From NCBI RefSeq assembly GCF_000803645.1, contig NZ_CP009123.1, positions 124,001-188,000 of the forward strand: 64,000 nucleotides of DNA, read 5' to 3'. The position numbers were made by a program, and so were the translations under genes. This DNA comes from Sphingopyxis fribergensis (lineage in GTDB: Bacteria > Pseudomonadota > Alphaproteobacteria > Sphingomonadales > Sphingomonadaceae). Positions within the stretch are counted from its first letter, which is position 1. Every line of letters begins with the position of its first letter. Positions 46,099 to 56,520 of this stretch are shown here, in pieces. The notes under the pieces were generated by a model. It made no database searches. It was not told the origin of the DNA and was given only the letters and a program-made list of their open reading frames with translations.

Positions 46099-47859
46099 AT
46101 GACTATTTATACCGCTCCCGTCGCGGATATCTCCTTCCTGCTGCGGCGGGTGTTCGGCTTCGACGCGATCATGGCCAGCCTACCTGGCTATGAGGAGGTG
46201 AATACAGAGCTCGCCGTCACTATTATGGAGGAGGCTGGCAAGTTCGCAACCAGTGTACTGGAGCCGCTGAACCGCCCAGGTGACGAGGAGGGCTGCACGC
46301 TCGAAAACGGTGTCGTCACCACCCCCAGCGGCGTTGCTGCCGCTTACCTCGCTTTCGCGGAGGCTGGCTGGTGCTCGCTCTCGGGCGACCCTGCCTATGG
46401 TGGCCAGGGTCTGCCGCGGGTGCTACAGATTCTGCTCGACGAGATATTGTCCTCGGCCAACCTGTCCTTCGGACTGTTTCCCGGCCTCACCCGCGGGGCG
46501 GCAGAAGCCATCGGCCATCATGCTTCAGCGGAATTGAAGGCAGCCTTCCTGCCGAAGATGATCTCCGGCGAGTGGACTGGCGCCATGGCGCTGACGGAGT
46601 CCTCCGCCGGAACCGACCTTGGCTTGCTTTCGACCCGGGCCGTGCCGAACGCTGACGGCTCCTTCGCTATCACCGGCACGAAGATTTTCATTTCCTCCGG
46701 CGATCAGGATTTCGGCGGCAACATCGTCCATCTGGTGCTTGCCCGCCTGCCGGACGCGCCCAAGGGCGTGAAAGGCATCAGCCTGTTCCTCGCCCCGAAA
46801 TTCCTGGTGAATGCCGACGGCAGCCTTGGTGCACGCAATTCCATGAGCGTCGGTGCACTGGAGCGCAAGATGGGCATTCATGCGCAGCCCACCTGTTTGA
46901 TGAACTATGATGGCGCTACCGGCTGGCTGGTGGGACAGCCGGGCCGCGGACTGAATGCCATGTTCACTATGATGAACGCGGAACGGCTGTTCGTCGGCAT
47001 CCAGGGCCTCGGCATCGCCGAAGCAGCCAATCAGAAGGCCGTCGCCTATGCCAAGGAGCGCCTGCAGGGCGGCGGCAGCGACGGCACGCCAGGCCCAGTG
47101 GCAATTATCGACCATCCCGACGTGCGCAAGATGCTGCTGTCGGGGCGCGCCTTCGCCGAAGGCGCGCGCGCCCTCGCGATATGGACGGCGCTGCAGATGG
47201 ATATCGCCGACCGCCATACGGATGCCGCAGTGCGAAAGGAGGCTGACCTCCTCGTGGCGCTCATGACGCCGGTGGTAAAGGCCGCCTTCACCGATTTCGG
47301 CTTCGAGACCGCGGTGGCCTCCCAGCAGGTGCTGGGGGGGCACGGCTACATCCGCGAATGGGGAATGGAGCAGTATGTGCGCGATGCCCGCATCGCCCAG
47401 ATCTACGAAGGCACCAATGGCGTTCAGGCCATGGACCTCGTGGGACGCAAGCTCGCCCTCGACGGCGGCACGCTGACCCAACGCTTCTTCGCCCTGATCC
47501 GCGCAGAACTCGACGCCGCGCTGCCAACCGCCGGTGAAGGGCTGGTGGCGCCCGTGGCGCAAGCCCTGGCGCGGCTGGAGCGGGTGACGCAGCGCCTCGC
47601 CGGGAGTGGCGGTGGAGCGGAACTGGGTGCGGCGGCCACTGACTATCTGCGCCTGTTCGCTCTCGTCTCCTTCGGCTGGATGTGGGTGCGCATGGCCGCC
47701 GCCGTGCCGGCCCTGGACGAGGCGACGGCTGTGGAAGTGCGCAAGACCGCCCTTGCCCGCTTCTTCGTAGAGCGCATGCTGCCGCAGACGCTCGGCCTGG
47801 AAGCCGCACTCGCCAGCGGCGCGTCCTCGCTCATGGCGCTCGACGCCGACGCCTTTTGA
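46099..47859 (+). CDS. Acyl-CoA dehydrogenase with C-terminal domain (FadE type)
   Basis: 586 residues, longer than the classic 380-residue enzymes, with the extra C-terminal helical domain of FadE5-like proteins. Motifs: MALTESSAGTDLGLL, ERKMGIHAQPTC, QQVLGGHGYIREWGMEQYVRDARI and the catalytic glutamate in IYEGTNGVQAMDLVGRKL. It would start beta-oxidation of the acyl-CoA made by AlkK, closing the alk pathway. It is 240 bases after alkL and 65 before alkK, all rightward. Confidence 0.93.
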   Translation: MTIYTAPVADISFLLRRVFGFDAIMASLPGYEEVNTELAVTIMEEAGKFATSVLEPLNRPGDEEGCTLENGVVTTPSGVAAAYLAFAEAGWCSLSGDPAYGGQGLPRVLQILLDEILSSANLSFGLFPGLTRGAAEAIGHHASAELKAAFLPKMISGEWTGAMALTESSAGTDLGLLSTRAVPNADGSFAITGTKIFISSGDQDFGGNIVHLVLARLPDAPKGVKGISLFLAPKFLVNADGSLGARNSMSVGALERKMGIHAQPTCLMNYDGATGWLVGQPGRGLNAMFTMMNAERLFVGIQGLGIAEAANQKAVAYAKERLQGGGSDGTPGPVAIIDHPDVRKMLLSGRAFAEGARALAIWTALQMDIADRHTDAAVRKEADLLVALMTPVVKAAFTDFGFETAVASQQVLGGHGYIREWGMEQYVRDARIAQIYEGTNGVQAMDLVGRKLALDGGTLTQRFFALIRAELDAALPTAGEGLVAPVAQALARLERVTQRLAGSGGGAELGAAATDYLRLFALVSFGWMWVRMAAAVPALDEATAVEVRKTALARFFVERMLPQTLGLEAALASGASSLMALDADAF

Positions 47860-47924
47860 AGATCTGGCCGAGACGACCGACGCCCGGAACCCACGCACAA
47901 GCACCAAATAATCGGAGGGAAACA

Positions 47925-49583
47925 ATGCTCGGAACCATGATGGACGTGCCGCTGCTGGTGTCAGGGATACTGAGGCATGCTGAGGCGTATCACGGTGACG
48001 CCGAAGTCGTATCCGCCACGATGGAAGGCGGCCTCCACCGCTACACCTACGCGGACCTCGCCCGGCGCAGCCGACAGCTCGCGAGTGCGCTCGCGCGCAT
48101 GGGTCTGGAGACCGGAGACCGCGTCGGCACGCTGGCGTGGAACGACTATCGGCACATGGAACTGTATTACAGCGTGTCCGGGTCCGGCTTCGTGTGCCAC
48201 ACCATCAACCCACGGCTATTCCGCGAGCAGATAGCCTACATCATCGAGCATGCTGGTGACAGCGTGCTGTTCTTCGACCTCACCTTCCTGCCCGTCATCG
48301 AGGAACTGGCGGACCAGTTGAATGGCCTGAAGGCGGTGGTGGCGATGACAGACACAGCGCACATGCCTGAATCCGACATCCTCGCGCAGAAGCTGCCAGA
48401 CCTGAAGTGCTACGAGACCCTCATCGACGGCGAGCAGGACAGCTTCGACTGGCCAAGCTTCGACGAGAACACTGCCTCCGGCCTGTGCTACACCTCGGGC
48501 ACCACGGGTGACCCCAAGGGCGTGCTCTATTCCCACCGCTCCAGCGTGCTGCACGCTATGGCCATCACTGCGCCGGATGCGCTGGGGCTCTCTGCCAATG
48601 ACGTGGTGTGCCCCATCGTCCCCATGTTCCATGTAAATGCATGGGGCCTGCCCTTTGCAGTGCCCATGGTGGGCGCCAAGCTGGTACTGCCCGGCGCGCG
48701 GCTCGACGGGGCGAGCCTGTACGCATTGTTCGAGGCGGAGGGCGTCTCGTCCACCGCCGGCGTGCCCACCGTGTGGCTCGGCCTCTTGGATTGGATGGAC
48801 GGCCACGCCAAAGAGTTTACCTCTCTCAAGCGGGTGATCATCGGCGGGTCGGCGGTACCAGCCATCATGATCAGTCGATTTCACCACAAGGGGGTGGAGG
48901 TGCGACAGGCCTGGGGCATGACGGAGACCAGCCCTCTGGGCCTTTCCGCGGCGCTGAAGCCCAAGCACCGTCTCCTGCCCGCAGAGGATCGTTTGGCGCT
49001 GGAATGCAAGCAGGGCCGGCCGGTGTTCGGCATGGAGTTCCGTGTGGTCGGCGGCGAAGGGCGCGAGGTGACGCACGATGGCAGGAGCTTCGGCTCGATG
49101 CTGGTGCGTGGACCGTGGGTGGCCGCGGCCTATTTCAACGCCGCCGCTGGCTCCGCCCACGAGCAGTATCCAGGCTGGTTCGACACCGGCGACGTGGTGA
49201 CCATAGACAAGGACGGTTTCATCCAGATTGTCGACCGCACCAAGGACGTTGTGAAATCCGGTGGCGAGTGGATCTCCTCAATCGATCTGGAAAACATCGC
49301 CCAAGCTCACCCAGCCATAAAGGAGGCGGCCATCGTCGCCCGGCCGGACACCCGTTGGGGAGAGCGCCCGGTGCTGGTGGCAGTGCTGAAGCCCGGTGCC
49401 GAATTTAGCCGTGCCGAAATGCGTGCCCATTACAAGGGCAAGACCTCCAAGTGGTGCGTGCCGGATGATCTTATCATCGTTGACGAACTGCCGCACACCG
49501 CCACCGGCAAGCTCTCCAAAAAGGACATCCGGCAAATTGTATTGGAAGACCCTCGTACCTTTTCCTCGGAGTGGCGAACATGA
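47925..49583 (+). CDS. alkK: Medium-chain acyl-CoA synthetase AlkK
   Basis: 552 residues from ATG 47925 after a GGAGGGA ribosome site. The N-terminus ([19 protein letters not shown]) and [12 protein letters not shown] are those of AlkK. Adenylation motif [25 protein letters not shown] and the C-terminal [14 protein letters not shown] with catalytic lysine are present. It activates alkane-derived acids to CoA esters. No alkF is present. Confidence 0.92.
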   Translation: MLGTMMDVPLLVSGILRHAEAYHGDAEVVSATMEGGLHRYTYADLARRSRQLASALARMGLETGDRVGTLAWNDYRHMELYYSVSGSGFVCHTINPRLFREQIAYIIEHAGDSVLFFDLTFLPVIEELADQLNGLKAVVAMTDTAHMPESDILAQKLPDLKCYETLIDGEQDSFDWPSFDENTASGLCYTSGTTGDPKGVLYSHRSSVLHAMAITAPDALGLSANDVVCPIVPMFHVNAWGLPFAVPMVGAKLVLPGARLDGASLYALFEAEGVSSTAGVPTVWLGLLDWMDGHAKEFTSLKRVIIGGSAVPAIMISRFHHKGVEVRQAWGMTETSPLGLSAALKPKHRLLPAEDRLALECKQGRPVFGMEFRVVGGEGREVTHDGRSFGSMLVRGPWVAAAYFNAAAGSAHEQYPGWFDTGDVVTIDKDGFIQIVDRTKDVVKSGGEWISSIDLENIAQAHPAIKEAAIVARPDTRWGERPVLVAVLKPGAEFSRAEMRAHYKGKTSKWCVPDDLIIVDELPHTATGKLSKKDIRQIVLEDPRTFSSEWRT

Positions 49584-49609
49584 GAACGGATTACTTGCAA
49601 CGTTTGGTG

Positions 49610-49797
49610 TCCGCGCCTGACGGCGGCGATGTTTGATCGGAATCGGCTTTCTAGACGAAGGGGTGCGGGTCATAGGTGTTGTTCCGAGATAAAACAGTTG
49701 ATGGCGTCCTGCAGATCGACGACGGAGTGGAATATGCCGTTTTTCAACCGCCGTCGGGTGAGCTTGGCATAGAAGCGTTCGACAGCATTGAGCCATG
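49610..49797 (-). pseudogene. IS630-family transposase C-terminal remnant
   Basis: Minus-strand reading WLNAVERFYAKLTRRRL then FHSVVDLQDAINCFISEQ is the C-terminal DDE region of IS630 transposases; a stop occurs at 49670-49672 and the expected AAVRRGHQ tail is in another frame. The rest of 49584-49943 holds no gene I can support. Confidence 0.7.
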
Positions 49798-49943
49798 AGC
49801 AAACGTTAGCAAATCCTATCCCGGTTTCCACCAACCCGGCCGCAGGCCAGTCAGTGTCTCCCTCAATCCGAGCGCTTGGTGGTCAGTTCGTATCAATTGC
49901 CGGATTTGCCGGTGACGACGCGCCATCGAAGATCCGGGGCGCT

Positions 49944-52900
49944 TCATATCCGCAAGAACCTCTCGTAAAGAAGGGGTACGACAAAGATGGTGAGCGCGGT
50001 CGAGGCAAGCGTACCGAAGATAAGCGAGATGGCGAGGCCGCCGAACACGGGGTCGGGAAGCATGATGGCCGAGCCCAGCACAATGGCAAGCGTAGTCAGC
50101 AGGATCGGGCGCAGGCGCACGGCGCCGGCCATGCGGGCAGCCTCCGCGAGAGGCATGCCATGCTTCTGGTTGTCCTGAATGAAGTCGATAATGAGCAGCG
50201 AGTTACGGATCACCACGCCGGAGAGTGCGATGATGCCGACGATCGAGGTCGCGGAGAAGTCGGTACCCAGCAGCCAGTGCCCCGGAAAGATACCAATGAT
50301 CCCGAGTGGCACAGCGGACATCGCGATCAGCGGAATGAGGAACGACTTGTAATAGGCGACGAGCAGGAAATAGACTGCGGTCAGCGCAGCGCCGAGCGCC
50401 ATCAGCATGTCGCGGTAGATATCGAGCGTCATGCGCATTTCACCATTCCAAAGAAGTTGGTAGCCGTTGATGATATCAGGCGCGGCCTCGCTGAGGCTGA
50501 GATTACCGATGGCGAGTGGCTGGCCGTCGGGCGCGTGCATCCTGGACAAGCGGCGGTTAAGATCGAGCACGGCATAGACCGGCACGCTGTGCGAGAGTTC
50601 TCCCCCGATGAAGATCACGCGCTCATTGTCCTTACGCTGGATCGGCTTGTCGGCCTCGGTCGGAGTGCGTCGGACGAGTTCGGCCAACGGAATCTGACGT
50701 CCCTCCCGACCGGTCACATAGAGACCCTCGAGTTGGGACGGCGCAGGCTGCTCTGCTCGCGGCACATAGGCCCGGATCGGAACGGGATTGCGCTCAGGAT
50801 CGATATGCGCGCGCCCGACTACCTGACCATCGTAGACGAGGCCCAGGACATTAGCGATATCCGCGGCCGATACGCCGGAAAGTGCCGCTTTTTCACGGTC
50901 TGGCACGAAGCGCCATTGCGCCACGTCGGTGGGCTCGCTGTTTGAGATATCGACCATGTCGTAGGTCTTGGCAAACTCGGCTTCGACCTGTTTAGCCAGT
51001 CGACGCAGGCCTACCAGATCCTCGCCGTGTAACTCCGCCAATACCGTGGCGCGCACAGGCGGCCCCGGCGGATCTTCGACCAGCCTCACCTGGGCGCCCG
51101 GATAACGGGCACGGATGGCATCGACCTTCGTGCGCAACTCGCGAACAAGCATGATCGAACTTTCCGAACGATGTTGCTTGTCCACAAGGTTGACGCGGAT
51201 TTCGGCGACATTCTCGCCCGTTCGAAGCGAGCTGCCCTGCATCAGCCCATTGAAATCCGGGACGCCGGCCTGTCCGATCCAGTTCTGATAGTTCGTCACC
51301 AGCGGATCAGCGGCAAGAAGTCCGTCGATCTCATGGACCATCCTGGCCGTGTTTTCGACCGGGCTGGCTTCGACCATGGTGATGACGATGTTGAAGGTGT
51401 TCTTGTTGTCCTTGGGCAGAAAGCCCATGGCGACGCCGAGCGGGGGCACTGGCCCGCCCACGCCGGATGGGCGGATGAACTGCCAACCGCCTTGCGCCGC
51501 CGATAGGAGCAGAGCGAGGATTGCACCGATCATCAGGGCCCGGCGCGCGCTCGAACGCTCCTGCAACGGCTTGATCAGCCAGAGATAGACGTCCCGCAAC
51601 TTGTCGGGCTTGCGCTCCTCATGGGTGTTTGCCTCTGATTCTGCCTCGCTTCCATCATCCAATATGCCGCCGGTCGGAGCCGGTCGCTTGACCCAGCGGT
51701 TCGCCGCCCATGGGGTGACGATATAGGCGACGACGATGGAGGCGAGCATCGCGATCGGGACATTGTAGGCGATGGGGTAGAAATAATCGCCAGCCATGCC
51801 GGTCACGAGCAGCAGCGCCGCGAACACCAGCATCACGGCAAAGGTCGCGAGATTGGTGGCGCCGCCGATTTCGTTGGTGGCGAGGACGGTCACGTCCTCC
51901 TTCGCGGCCGTAGAGTGGCCATGATAATGGCGGTGGATGTTCTCGATGACGACGATCGACGCATCGACCAGCAAGCCCAGCGCCAGGATCAGCGCGAACA
52001 GAGTGATGCGGTTGATCGTCACCCCGCCAAGCAGATCGGCGCCAAGGGTGATCGAGAAGATGACGGGCACCGTCACCGAAACGATCAGCGCCTCGCGCCA
52101 GCCGAGGAACAGCAGCATGATGAAGCTGACGGTGATGAGCGCGATCGCCAGATGCTCCATCAGCCCGTCGACGGCCTCGTCGGCTTTCTGGCCGTCGTCC
52201 CGGGTGGTGACGACATGGACCGCGCGGGGGATGAAGCTCGCCTGCATCCGTTCGACTCGGTTGGCCACGGCTTCGGACACGGTGACGGCATTCTCACCCT
52301 TTTTCTTCGCCACGGCGATGGTGACCGCGGGCATTTCGCCTTCGCCCAGCTTGGCGCGAGGGTCGCCAGCCGCGAAGGCGAAGCGGCTGAGATGCATGAT
52401 CTCGTCGCGCGGGCCGTCCGACACCGTGGCGACATCGCCGATCTTGATCGTGCGGCCGTTGCGCACGCCGATCACCAAGTCACGAACCGCTGCCGCCGAT
52501 CCCAGTTCGCCGGCATAGCGTAGTCGTTCGAGTTTGCCCGCCTCCACCGGTCCCGACAGGTTAAGGCCTACATCGGAGGCGGCCAACGCTCCACGCGCTT
52601 CGGCGAGCGATATCGAGAAGGCTTGGAGCCGGACCGGATCGAAGGCGACATCAATCTCGCGGTTGCGGCCACCATAGACGGACACCACCGAGACGCCTGG
52701 CGTGCTCCGAAGCCGTTCGGCCACCGAATCCGCCAGTCGCTTGAGCCCGTAATCGTCATAGGTGGGGGAAGCGAGCGTCACGGTGACGATGGGCACGTCG
52801 TCGGCGTCGACGGCCTGGATCAACGGGATACCCGCGTCCGCTGGAAGCCGGCCACGGTTGGCGATCACCCGGTTGTAAAGCTTGACCAGCGAATCTTCGG

Positions 52901-53225
52901 GCGGCTGGCCGACCTTGAACTGGACCTGCACCATGCCGACGCCGGGCTGGGCCACGCCATAGCTGTGATCGACGCCGGTCATTTCGCTGAGCACGCCTTC
53001 GAGTGGAGCGACCACCAGCCGGTCCACCTCCTCGGCAGTCGCGCCAGGCAGCGCCACTGTCACCATCGCGCCCGGTACCACGATTTGGGGATTTTCCTCG
53101 CGCGGGGTCAGCGCTACGGCCAGCGTTCCCAGCAGCAGCGAGGCGAGCAGGAAGACGATGGTCAGCTTGGAAGTGATGAACGTCTTTGCGAGGCGGCCCG
53201 CGAGATTGAGCGGGGCTTCTGTCAT
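49944..53225 (-). CDS. RND efflux pump, inner membrane permease
   Basis: 1093 residues, the RND permease size, with N-terminal helix, large periplasmic loops and twelve-helix pattern (LITVSFIMLLFLGWREAL; IALSGVVIRNSLLIIDF). It is HAE1-like in overall sequence, but the proton-relay pair reads LVDASIV (D421, then Ala where AcrB has the second Asp), and the TM10 lysine position reads VIRNS (Arg). Coupled to the adaptor by an ATGA overlap. Substrate unknown; solvent or metabolite export would fit the alkane neighbourhood. Confidence 0.92.
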   Translation of the reverse strand: MTEAPLNLAGRLAKTFITSKLTIVFLLASLLLGTLAVALTPREENPQIVVPGAMVTVALPGATAEEVDRLVVAPLEGVLSEMTGVDHSYGVAQPGVGMVQVQFKVGQPPEDSLVKLYNRVIANRGRLPADAGIPLIQAVDADDVPIVTVTLASPTYDDYGLKRLADSVAERLRSTPGVSVVSVYGGRNREIDVAFDPVRLQAFSISLAEARGALAASDVGLNLSGPVEAGKLERLRYAGELGSAAAVRDLVIGVRNGRTIKIGDVATVSDGPRDEIMHLSRFAFAAGDPRAKLGEGEMPAVTIAVAKKKGENAVTVSEAVANRVERMQASFIPRAVHVVTTRDDGQKADEAVDGLMEHLAIALITVSFIMLLFLGWREALIVSVTVPVIFSITLGADLLGGVTINRITLFALILALGLLVDASIVVIENIHRHYHGHSTAAKEDVTVLATNEIGGATNLATFAVMLVFAALLLVTGMAGDYFYPIAYNVPIAMLASIVVAYIVTPWAANRWVKRPAPTGGILDDGSEAESEANTHEERKPDKLRDVYLWLIKPLQERSSARRALMIGAILALLLSAAQGGWQFIRPSGVGGPVPPLGVAMGFLPKDNKNTFNIVITMVEASPVENTARMVHEIDGLLAADPLVTNYQNWIGQAGVPDFNGLMQGSSLRTGENVAEIRVNLVDKQHRSESSIMLVRELRTKVDAIRARYPGAQVRLVEDPPGPPVRATVLAELHGEDLVGLRRLAKQVEAEFAKTYDMVDISNSEPTDVAQWRFVPDREKAALSGVSAADIANVLGLVYDGQVVGRAHIDPERNPVPIRAYVPRAEQPAPSQLEGLYVTGREGRQIPLAELVRRTPTEADKPIQRKDNERVIFIGGELSHSVPVYAVLDLNRRLSRMHAPDGQPLAIGNLSLSEAAPDIINGYQLLWNGEMRMTLDIYRDMLMALGAALTAVYFLLVAYYKSFLIPLIAMSAVPLGIIGIFPGHWLLGTDFSATSIVGIIALSGVVIRNSLLIIDFIQDNQKHGMPLAEAARMAGAVRLRPILLTTLAIVLGSAIMLPDPVFGGLAISLIFGTLASTALTIFVVPLLYERFLRI

Positions 53226-54322
53226 CGCGCCGCTCCGTCGGCAAGGCGCGCGCCGTCTCGGACAGTCGGGTCGACGCGGGCCAGGATGCGCTCGCCTGTC
53301 GAGAGGCCGGAGGTCACGACGACACGATCACCAACAGGGTCGCCCAGCCGCACCCATCGGAAGGTGACGCGCTGGTCCTTGCCGACCACGAACACGCCGG
53401 TCAGCCCGCCGCGATCGGCGACCGCGGCGGCAGGGACGGAAACAGCGCTTCCGCTATTGCCCTGGTCGCCCACCGAAGGAAGCCGGACACGTCCGAACAT
53501 GCCTGGCATGATCCCGCTATCGGCGGGAAGGACGACCTCAACTGTATAGCGCCGCGTCGCGGGATCGGCCGAGGGGACGACGCCCCGGACCCGGCCGGTC
53601 ACGGGGCGATCCTCTCGCCCGTCGAGCAGCACCGGAACCGTCGAGCCGGGCGCGAATAGCCCGAGGCTCGCCTGGGGAGCGGCAAAGCGGAACAATAGTC
53701 GACCCCGGCTTTCCACGGTCACCAGCGGCGAACCGGGCATCACCATGTCGCCGTCGTGAATCTGCCGGGAGACGACGACACCGTCGATCGGGCTGACGAT
53801 GGAGGTATAGCTGCGATCCGCTTGCGCTGTGGCGAGCGCCGCCTGTGCTTGGGCGACTCCGGCCACCGCCGCGTCGTTGCGGAGCTGCTCCTTGCGATAG
53901 GCATCCGTTGCGAGGGCCCCGCTCTGGGCGAGTGGTGCATCGCGCGCGACGTCGCCACGTGCGTCATGCTGCTCGGCGAGAGCCGCATCCAGCCCGGCGC
54001 GTGCGCGGCGAACCGCGGCCTCGGCTTGCCGGGCGTCTATGGTCGCCAGGATCTGTCCGCGCCTGACAGGCTGGCCATCGTAGAGACCTGCCGCACGGAT
54101 CGTACCCGAAGCGCGAGCGACGAGTTGTGCCCGGTCATCGGCTTCGACGGTGCCGCTTGCCGTGGCGCCGTCCATCGATGCCGCCGGAGAAGCGGTCGTC
54201 ACCGGAAGATCGACCGCCGGAGGTTCCGCCGATTGCGACGCTTCGTGTCCGCTGCCGCAACCTGCGAGCAGCAATGGGAGTGACAGGGCAAGCGCCTTCA
54301 TCGGCGGGAAATCGCGGCCCAT
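53222..54322 (-). CDS. RND efflux periplasmic adaptor (membrane fusion protein)
   Basis: 366 residues from ATG 54322, with GGAGG six bases upstream; the ATG at 54301 is an alternative. Lipoprotein signal (LSLPLLLAGC) with lipobox cysteine near residue 22. Lipoyl-like halves QLVARASGTIRAAGLYDGQPVRRGQILATI and SPIDGVVVSRQIHDGDMV flank an alpha-helical hairpin. It joins the pump to the outer-membrane factor. Starts one base after the tetR stop. Confidence 0.92.
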   Translation of the reverse strand: MGRDFPPMKALALSLPLLLAGCGSGHEASQSAEPPAVDLPVTTASPAASMDGATASGTVEADDRAQLVARASGTIRAAGLYDGQPVRRGQILATIDARQAEAAVRRARAGLDAALAEQHDARGDVARDAPLAQSGALATDAYRKEQLRNDAAVAGVAQAQAALATAQADRSYTSIVSPIDGVVVSRQIHDGDMVMPGSPLVTVESRGRLLFRFAAPQASLGLFAPGSTVPVLLDGREDRPVTGRVRGVVPSADPATRRYTVEVVLPADSGIMPGMFGRVRLPSVGDQGNSGSAVSVPAAAVADRGGLTGVFVVGKDQRVTFRWVRLGDPVGDRVVVTSGLSTGERILARVDPTVRDGARLADGAAR

Positions 54323-54323
54323 G

Positions 54324-54899
54324 TCAGGCCTCCACCGTCGCGGGTTGGATCAGGGCTAGGAACCGCGCCACCACCCGATCCACTGTGTCGGCTGTCTCGC
54401 TTTCTCCGGTCAGCCCGGGCGCTAGAGGCAGAACCAGTACTTGCCCCAGGGCGAAGCCGACTAGCGACAGCGCGACTTCCCTGGCGGGCACGTCCAACCT
54501 GCCTTTCCGCACTGCCGCGACGATGGAATGAAACGGCTTTTGGAGCACTGTGCGCGAAAGGGCGGCGATGCGGGCTTCGTCCCCGTCCAGCAATTCCCGA
54601 TAAAGCAGACGGGCGAAGATCCGGTCGGTCATGAGCATCTGGACGAACCATCGAACGAAGGCTTCGATCTGGTTCGAGGGATGCCGGGCCAGCCACGCAT
54701 CCAGCTCCTGGGCGCGGGCCTCGAACACCGAGGCAAGCGTGGCCTCGATCAGGTCGGCCTTGTCCCGGAAATGGTAATAGAGGTTGGCCTGCGTCACGCC
54801 GACCAGCTTGGCGATGTCCCGCATCGACACGGCCTTATAGCCGCGCTCCGCGAACAGGCGGGCGGCTGTGTCGAGCAGTTGGGATCGCATATCGGACAT
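54324..54899 (-). CDS. TetR-family repressor of the efflux operon
   Basis: 191 residues. N-terminal helix-turn-helix (VSMRDIAKLVGVTQANLYYHFRDKADLI, about 25-52) of TetR type, and a helical ligand-binding C-terminal domain. It heads the tetR-adaptor-pump operon and is divergent from the outer-membrane factor gene, with a palindrome in the gap, so it probably represses both directions. Confidence 0.9.
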   Translation of the reverse strand: MSDMRSQLLDTAARLFAERGYKAVSMRDIAKLVGVTQANLYYHFRDKADLIEATLASVFEARAQELDAWLARHPSNQIEAFVRWFVQMLMTDRIFARLLYRELLDGDEARIAALSRTVLQKPFHSIVAAVRKGRLDVPAREVALSLVGFALGQVLVLPLAPGLTGESETADTVDRVVARFLALIQPATVEA

Positions 54900-54909
54900 C
54901 AGAAAAGCT

Positions 54910-54933
54910 CACTTGTTGAACGACCGTTAAGTG
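54910..54933. promoter_or_regulatory. Candidate TetR operator
   Basis: A 24-base imperfect palindrome with CACTT at one end and AAGTG at the other, 10 bases upstream of tetR and 73 before the outer-membrane factor start. Size and placement suit a TetR-family operator. Confidence 0.55.
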
Positions 54934-55005
54934 CGCTAGTAAGCGATTCGCCGATGGCTGTCCAGCGGGCTTGTGCCGAGGCGATCCGAACCGGAGATTC
55001 TGCCA

Positions 55006-56409
55006 ATGCGTGTGCTTCCTCTTGTCCCGCCGCTCCTGCTGATACCGATGCTCGGTGGATGCATGATGGGGCCGAATTTCCATGGGGCACCGCCGCCGCC
55101 GGCTTCGATGAGCAAGACCTTCGTGCGCGCCGATCAGGCCGCGATGCCGGTACCGCCGCAATTGACGCCATGGTGGCGGACCTTGAACGACCCGCTTCTC
55201 GATCAGCTGATCACACGCGCGCTGTCTTCGAACCCGTCCATCGAGGTGGCCGAAGCGCGCGTCCGACAGGCGCGATCCCAGATGCGCGGCGCGCGCGCGG
55301 CCCTGGCGCCGGTTGTCGGCGCCGGGGCCGGTGCGGGGAATATCCAGGCACCGGGGTTGGTGACGGGCGGAGAGGCCAAATCCTCGTCGCTGTTCCTCGC
55401 GGGGTTCGACGCGCTGTGGGAGATTGATCTCTTCGGCGGCGCGCGACGGAACATCGAGGCGACGCGCGCGCAATTCGGCGCGGCGCAAGCCGATGCGGAC
55501 GATACGCGTCTCACTCTGACTGCAGAGATCGCGCGCCAATATATCGCGCTGCGCGCAAGCCGGCAGCGTCTGGAGATTGCCCGCTATTTGCTCACCAACC
55601 AGCAGAAGATCGCCGATCTCACCGCGCAGCTCGAAGGGGCGGGCAAGGTGTCGCGTATCGAGCGCGAGCAGACCGACCGCGGCGTGGAGGCCAGGCGACA
55701 GACGGTTGCTGCCCTGGAAGCGGAAGTGAACGATCACAAGGACGCGATCGCCGTGCTGGCGGGAGAGGCACCGGGTGCGCTCGACACCATGCTCGATGGG
55801 CCCGGCACGGTTCCGCTTCCTCCGGTCGAGGTGGCGGTAGGCGATCCTGCGGCCATGCTTGCACGGCGTCCCGACATCAGGGCAGCCGCGCAACGTCTTC
55901 ACGCCGCAAACGCCGGTATCGGCGTGGCGGAAGCTGCCCGGATGCCCAGGGTCAGCCTTGCCGGCGTAGTCGGTCTTGGCGGCGCGCTGAAGGGCGATAT
56001 CACGAGTGCGGACAATCTCTGGTCGGTCGCGGGCCCGACGATCCAGTGGAATCTGGCCGACTTCGGGCGCGGGCGGGCAGGTGTGGATCAGGCTGTCGCC
56101 GGTCGCGATGAGGCTGCAGCAGGGTATCGCGCCACGGTGCTCGCCGCCCTCCAGGATGCGGAGGGCTCGCTCAACCGGTTCGGCGAAGCCCGCAAGATGT
56201 TTGCGATGCAGGCGCGCAATGGCCTATCAGCCGTTCACAGCAATGACCTTGTCCAGCAATCCTGGCGCGTGGGGCGATCTTCCGCGCTCGTGGCTCTGGC
56301 CGCCGAAAATGAGCAATTGGCGGCAGAAGATCTCCTGGTCCAGGCTCGCATGGCTCTGACAACGCAGTTTGTTGCGCTCCAAAAGGCGTTGGCGATGGGG
56401 GTGAACTGA
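55006..56409 (+). CDS. RND efflux outer-membrane factor, NodT-type lipoprotein
   Basis: 467 residues from ATG 55006, with a lipoprotein signal (LLLIPMLGGC, Cys near residue 19). TolC-like repeats: long amphipathic helices with RQARSQMRGARAALAP, and the duplicated IAVLAGEAPG / LARRPDIRAAAQRLHAAN segments typical of the NodT family. It completes the tripartite pump with the adaptor and permease on the opposite strand. Confidence 0.92.
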   Translation: MRVLPLVPPLLLIPMLGGCMMGPNFHGAPPPPASMSKTFVRADQAAMPVPPQLTPWWRTLNDPLLDQLITRALSSNPSIEVAEARVRQARSQMRGARAALAPVVGAGAGAGNIQAPGLVTGGEAKSSSLFLAGFDALWEIDLFGGARRNIEATRAQFGAAQADADDTRLTLTAEIARQYIALRASRQRLEIARYLLTNQQKIADLTAQLEGAGKVSRIEREQTDRGVEARRQTVAALEAEVNDHKDAIAVLAGEAPGALDTMLDGPGTVPLPPVEVAVGDPAAMLARRPDIRAAAQRLHAANAGIGVAEAARMPRVSLAGVVGLGGALKGDITSADNLWSVAGPTIQWNLADFGRGRAGVDQAVAGRDEAAAGYRATVLAALQDAEGSLNRFGEARKMFAMQARNGLSAVHSNDLVQQSWRVGRSSALVALAAENEQLAAEDLLVQARMALTTQFVALQKALAMGVN

Positions 56410-56520
56410 TAACCGTCGAGTCTGGGAGATGATAACGGATTGTATATCATCTTCTCTGGCGGCTGCATGTTACATGGTATTTGATGCGGGTGATCTCGTG
56501 TTCGTCGGCTTTTGCATCGT

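Noticed and set aside
46525..47925. Minus-strand ORF of 466 codons opposite the FadE-type gene
   Set aside because: The plus strand has all acyl-CoA dehydrogenase motifs; the minus translation has none.
49788..50945. 385-codon plus-strand ORF opposite the RND pump
   Set aside because: Charged low-complexity shadow of the pump gene; its start lies in the IS630 remnant.
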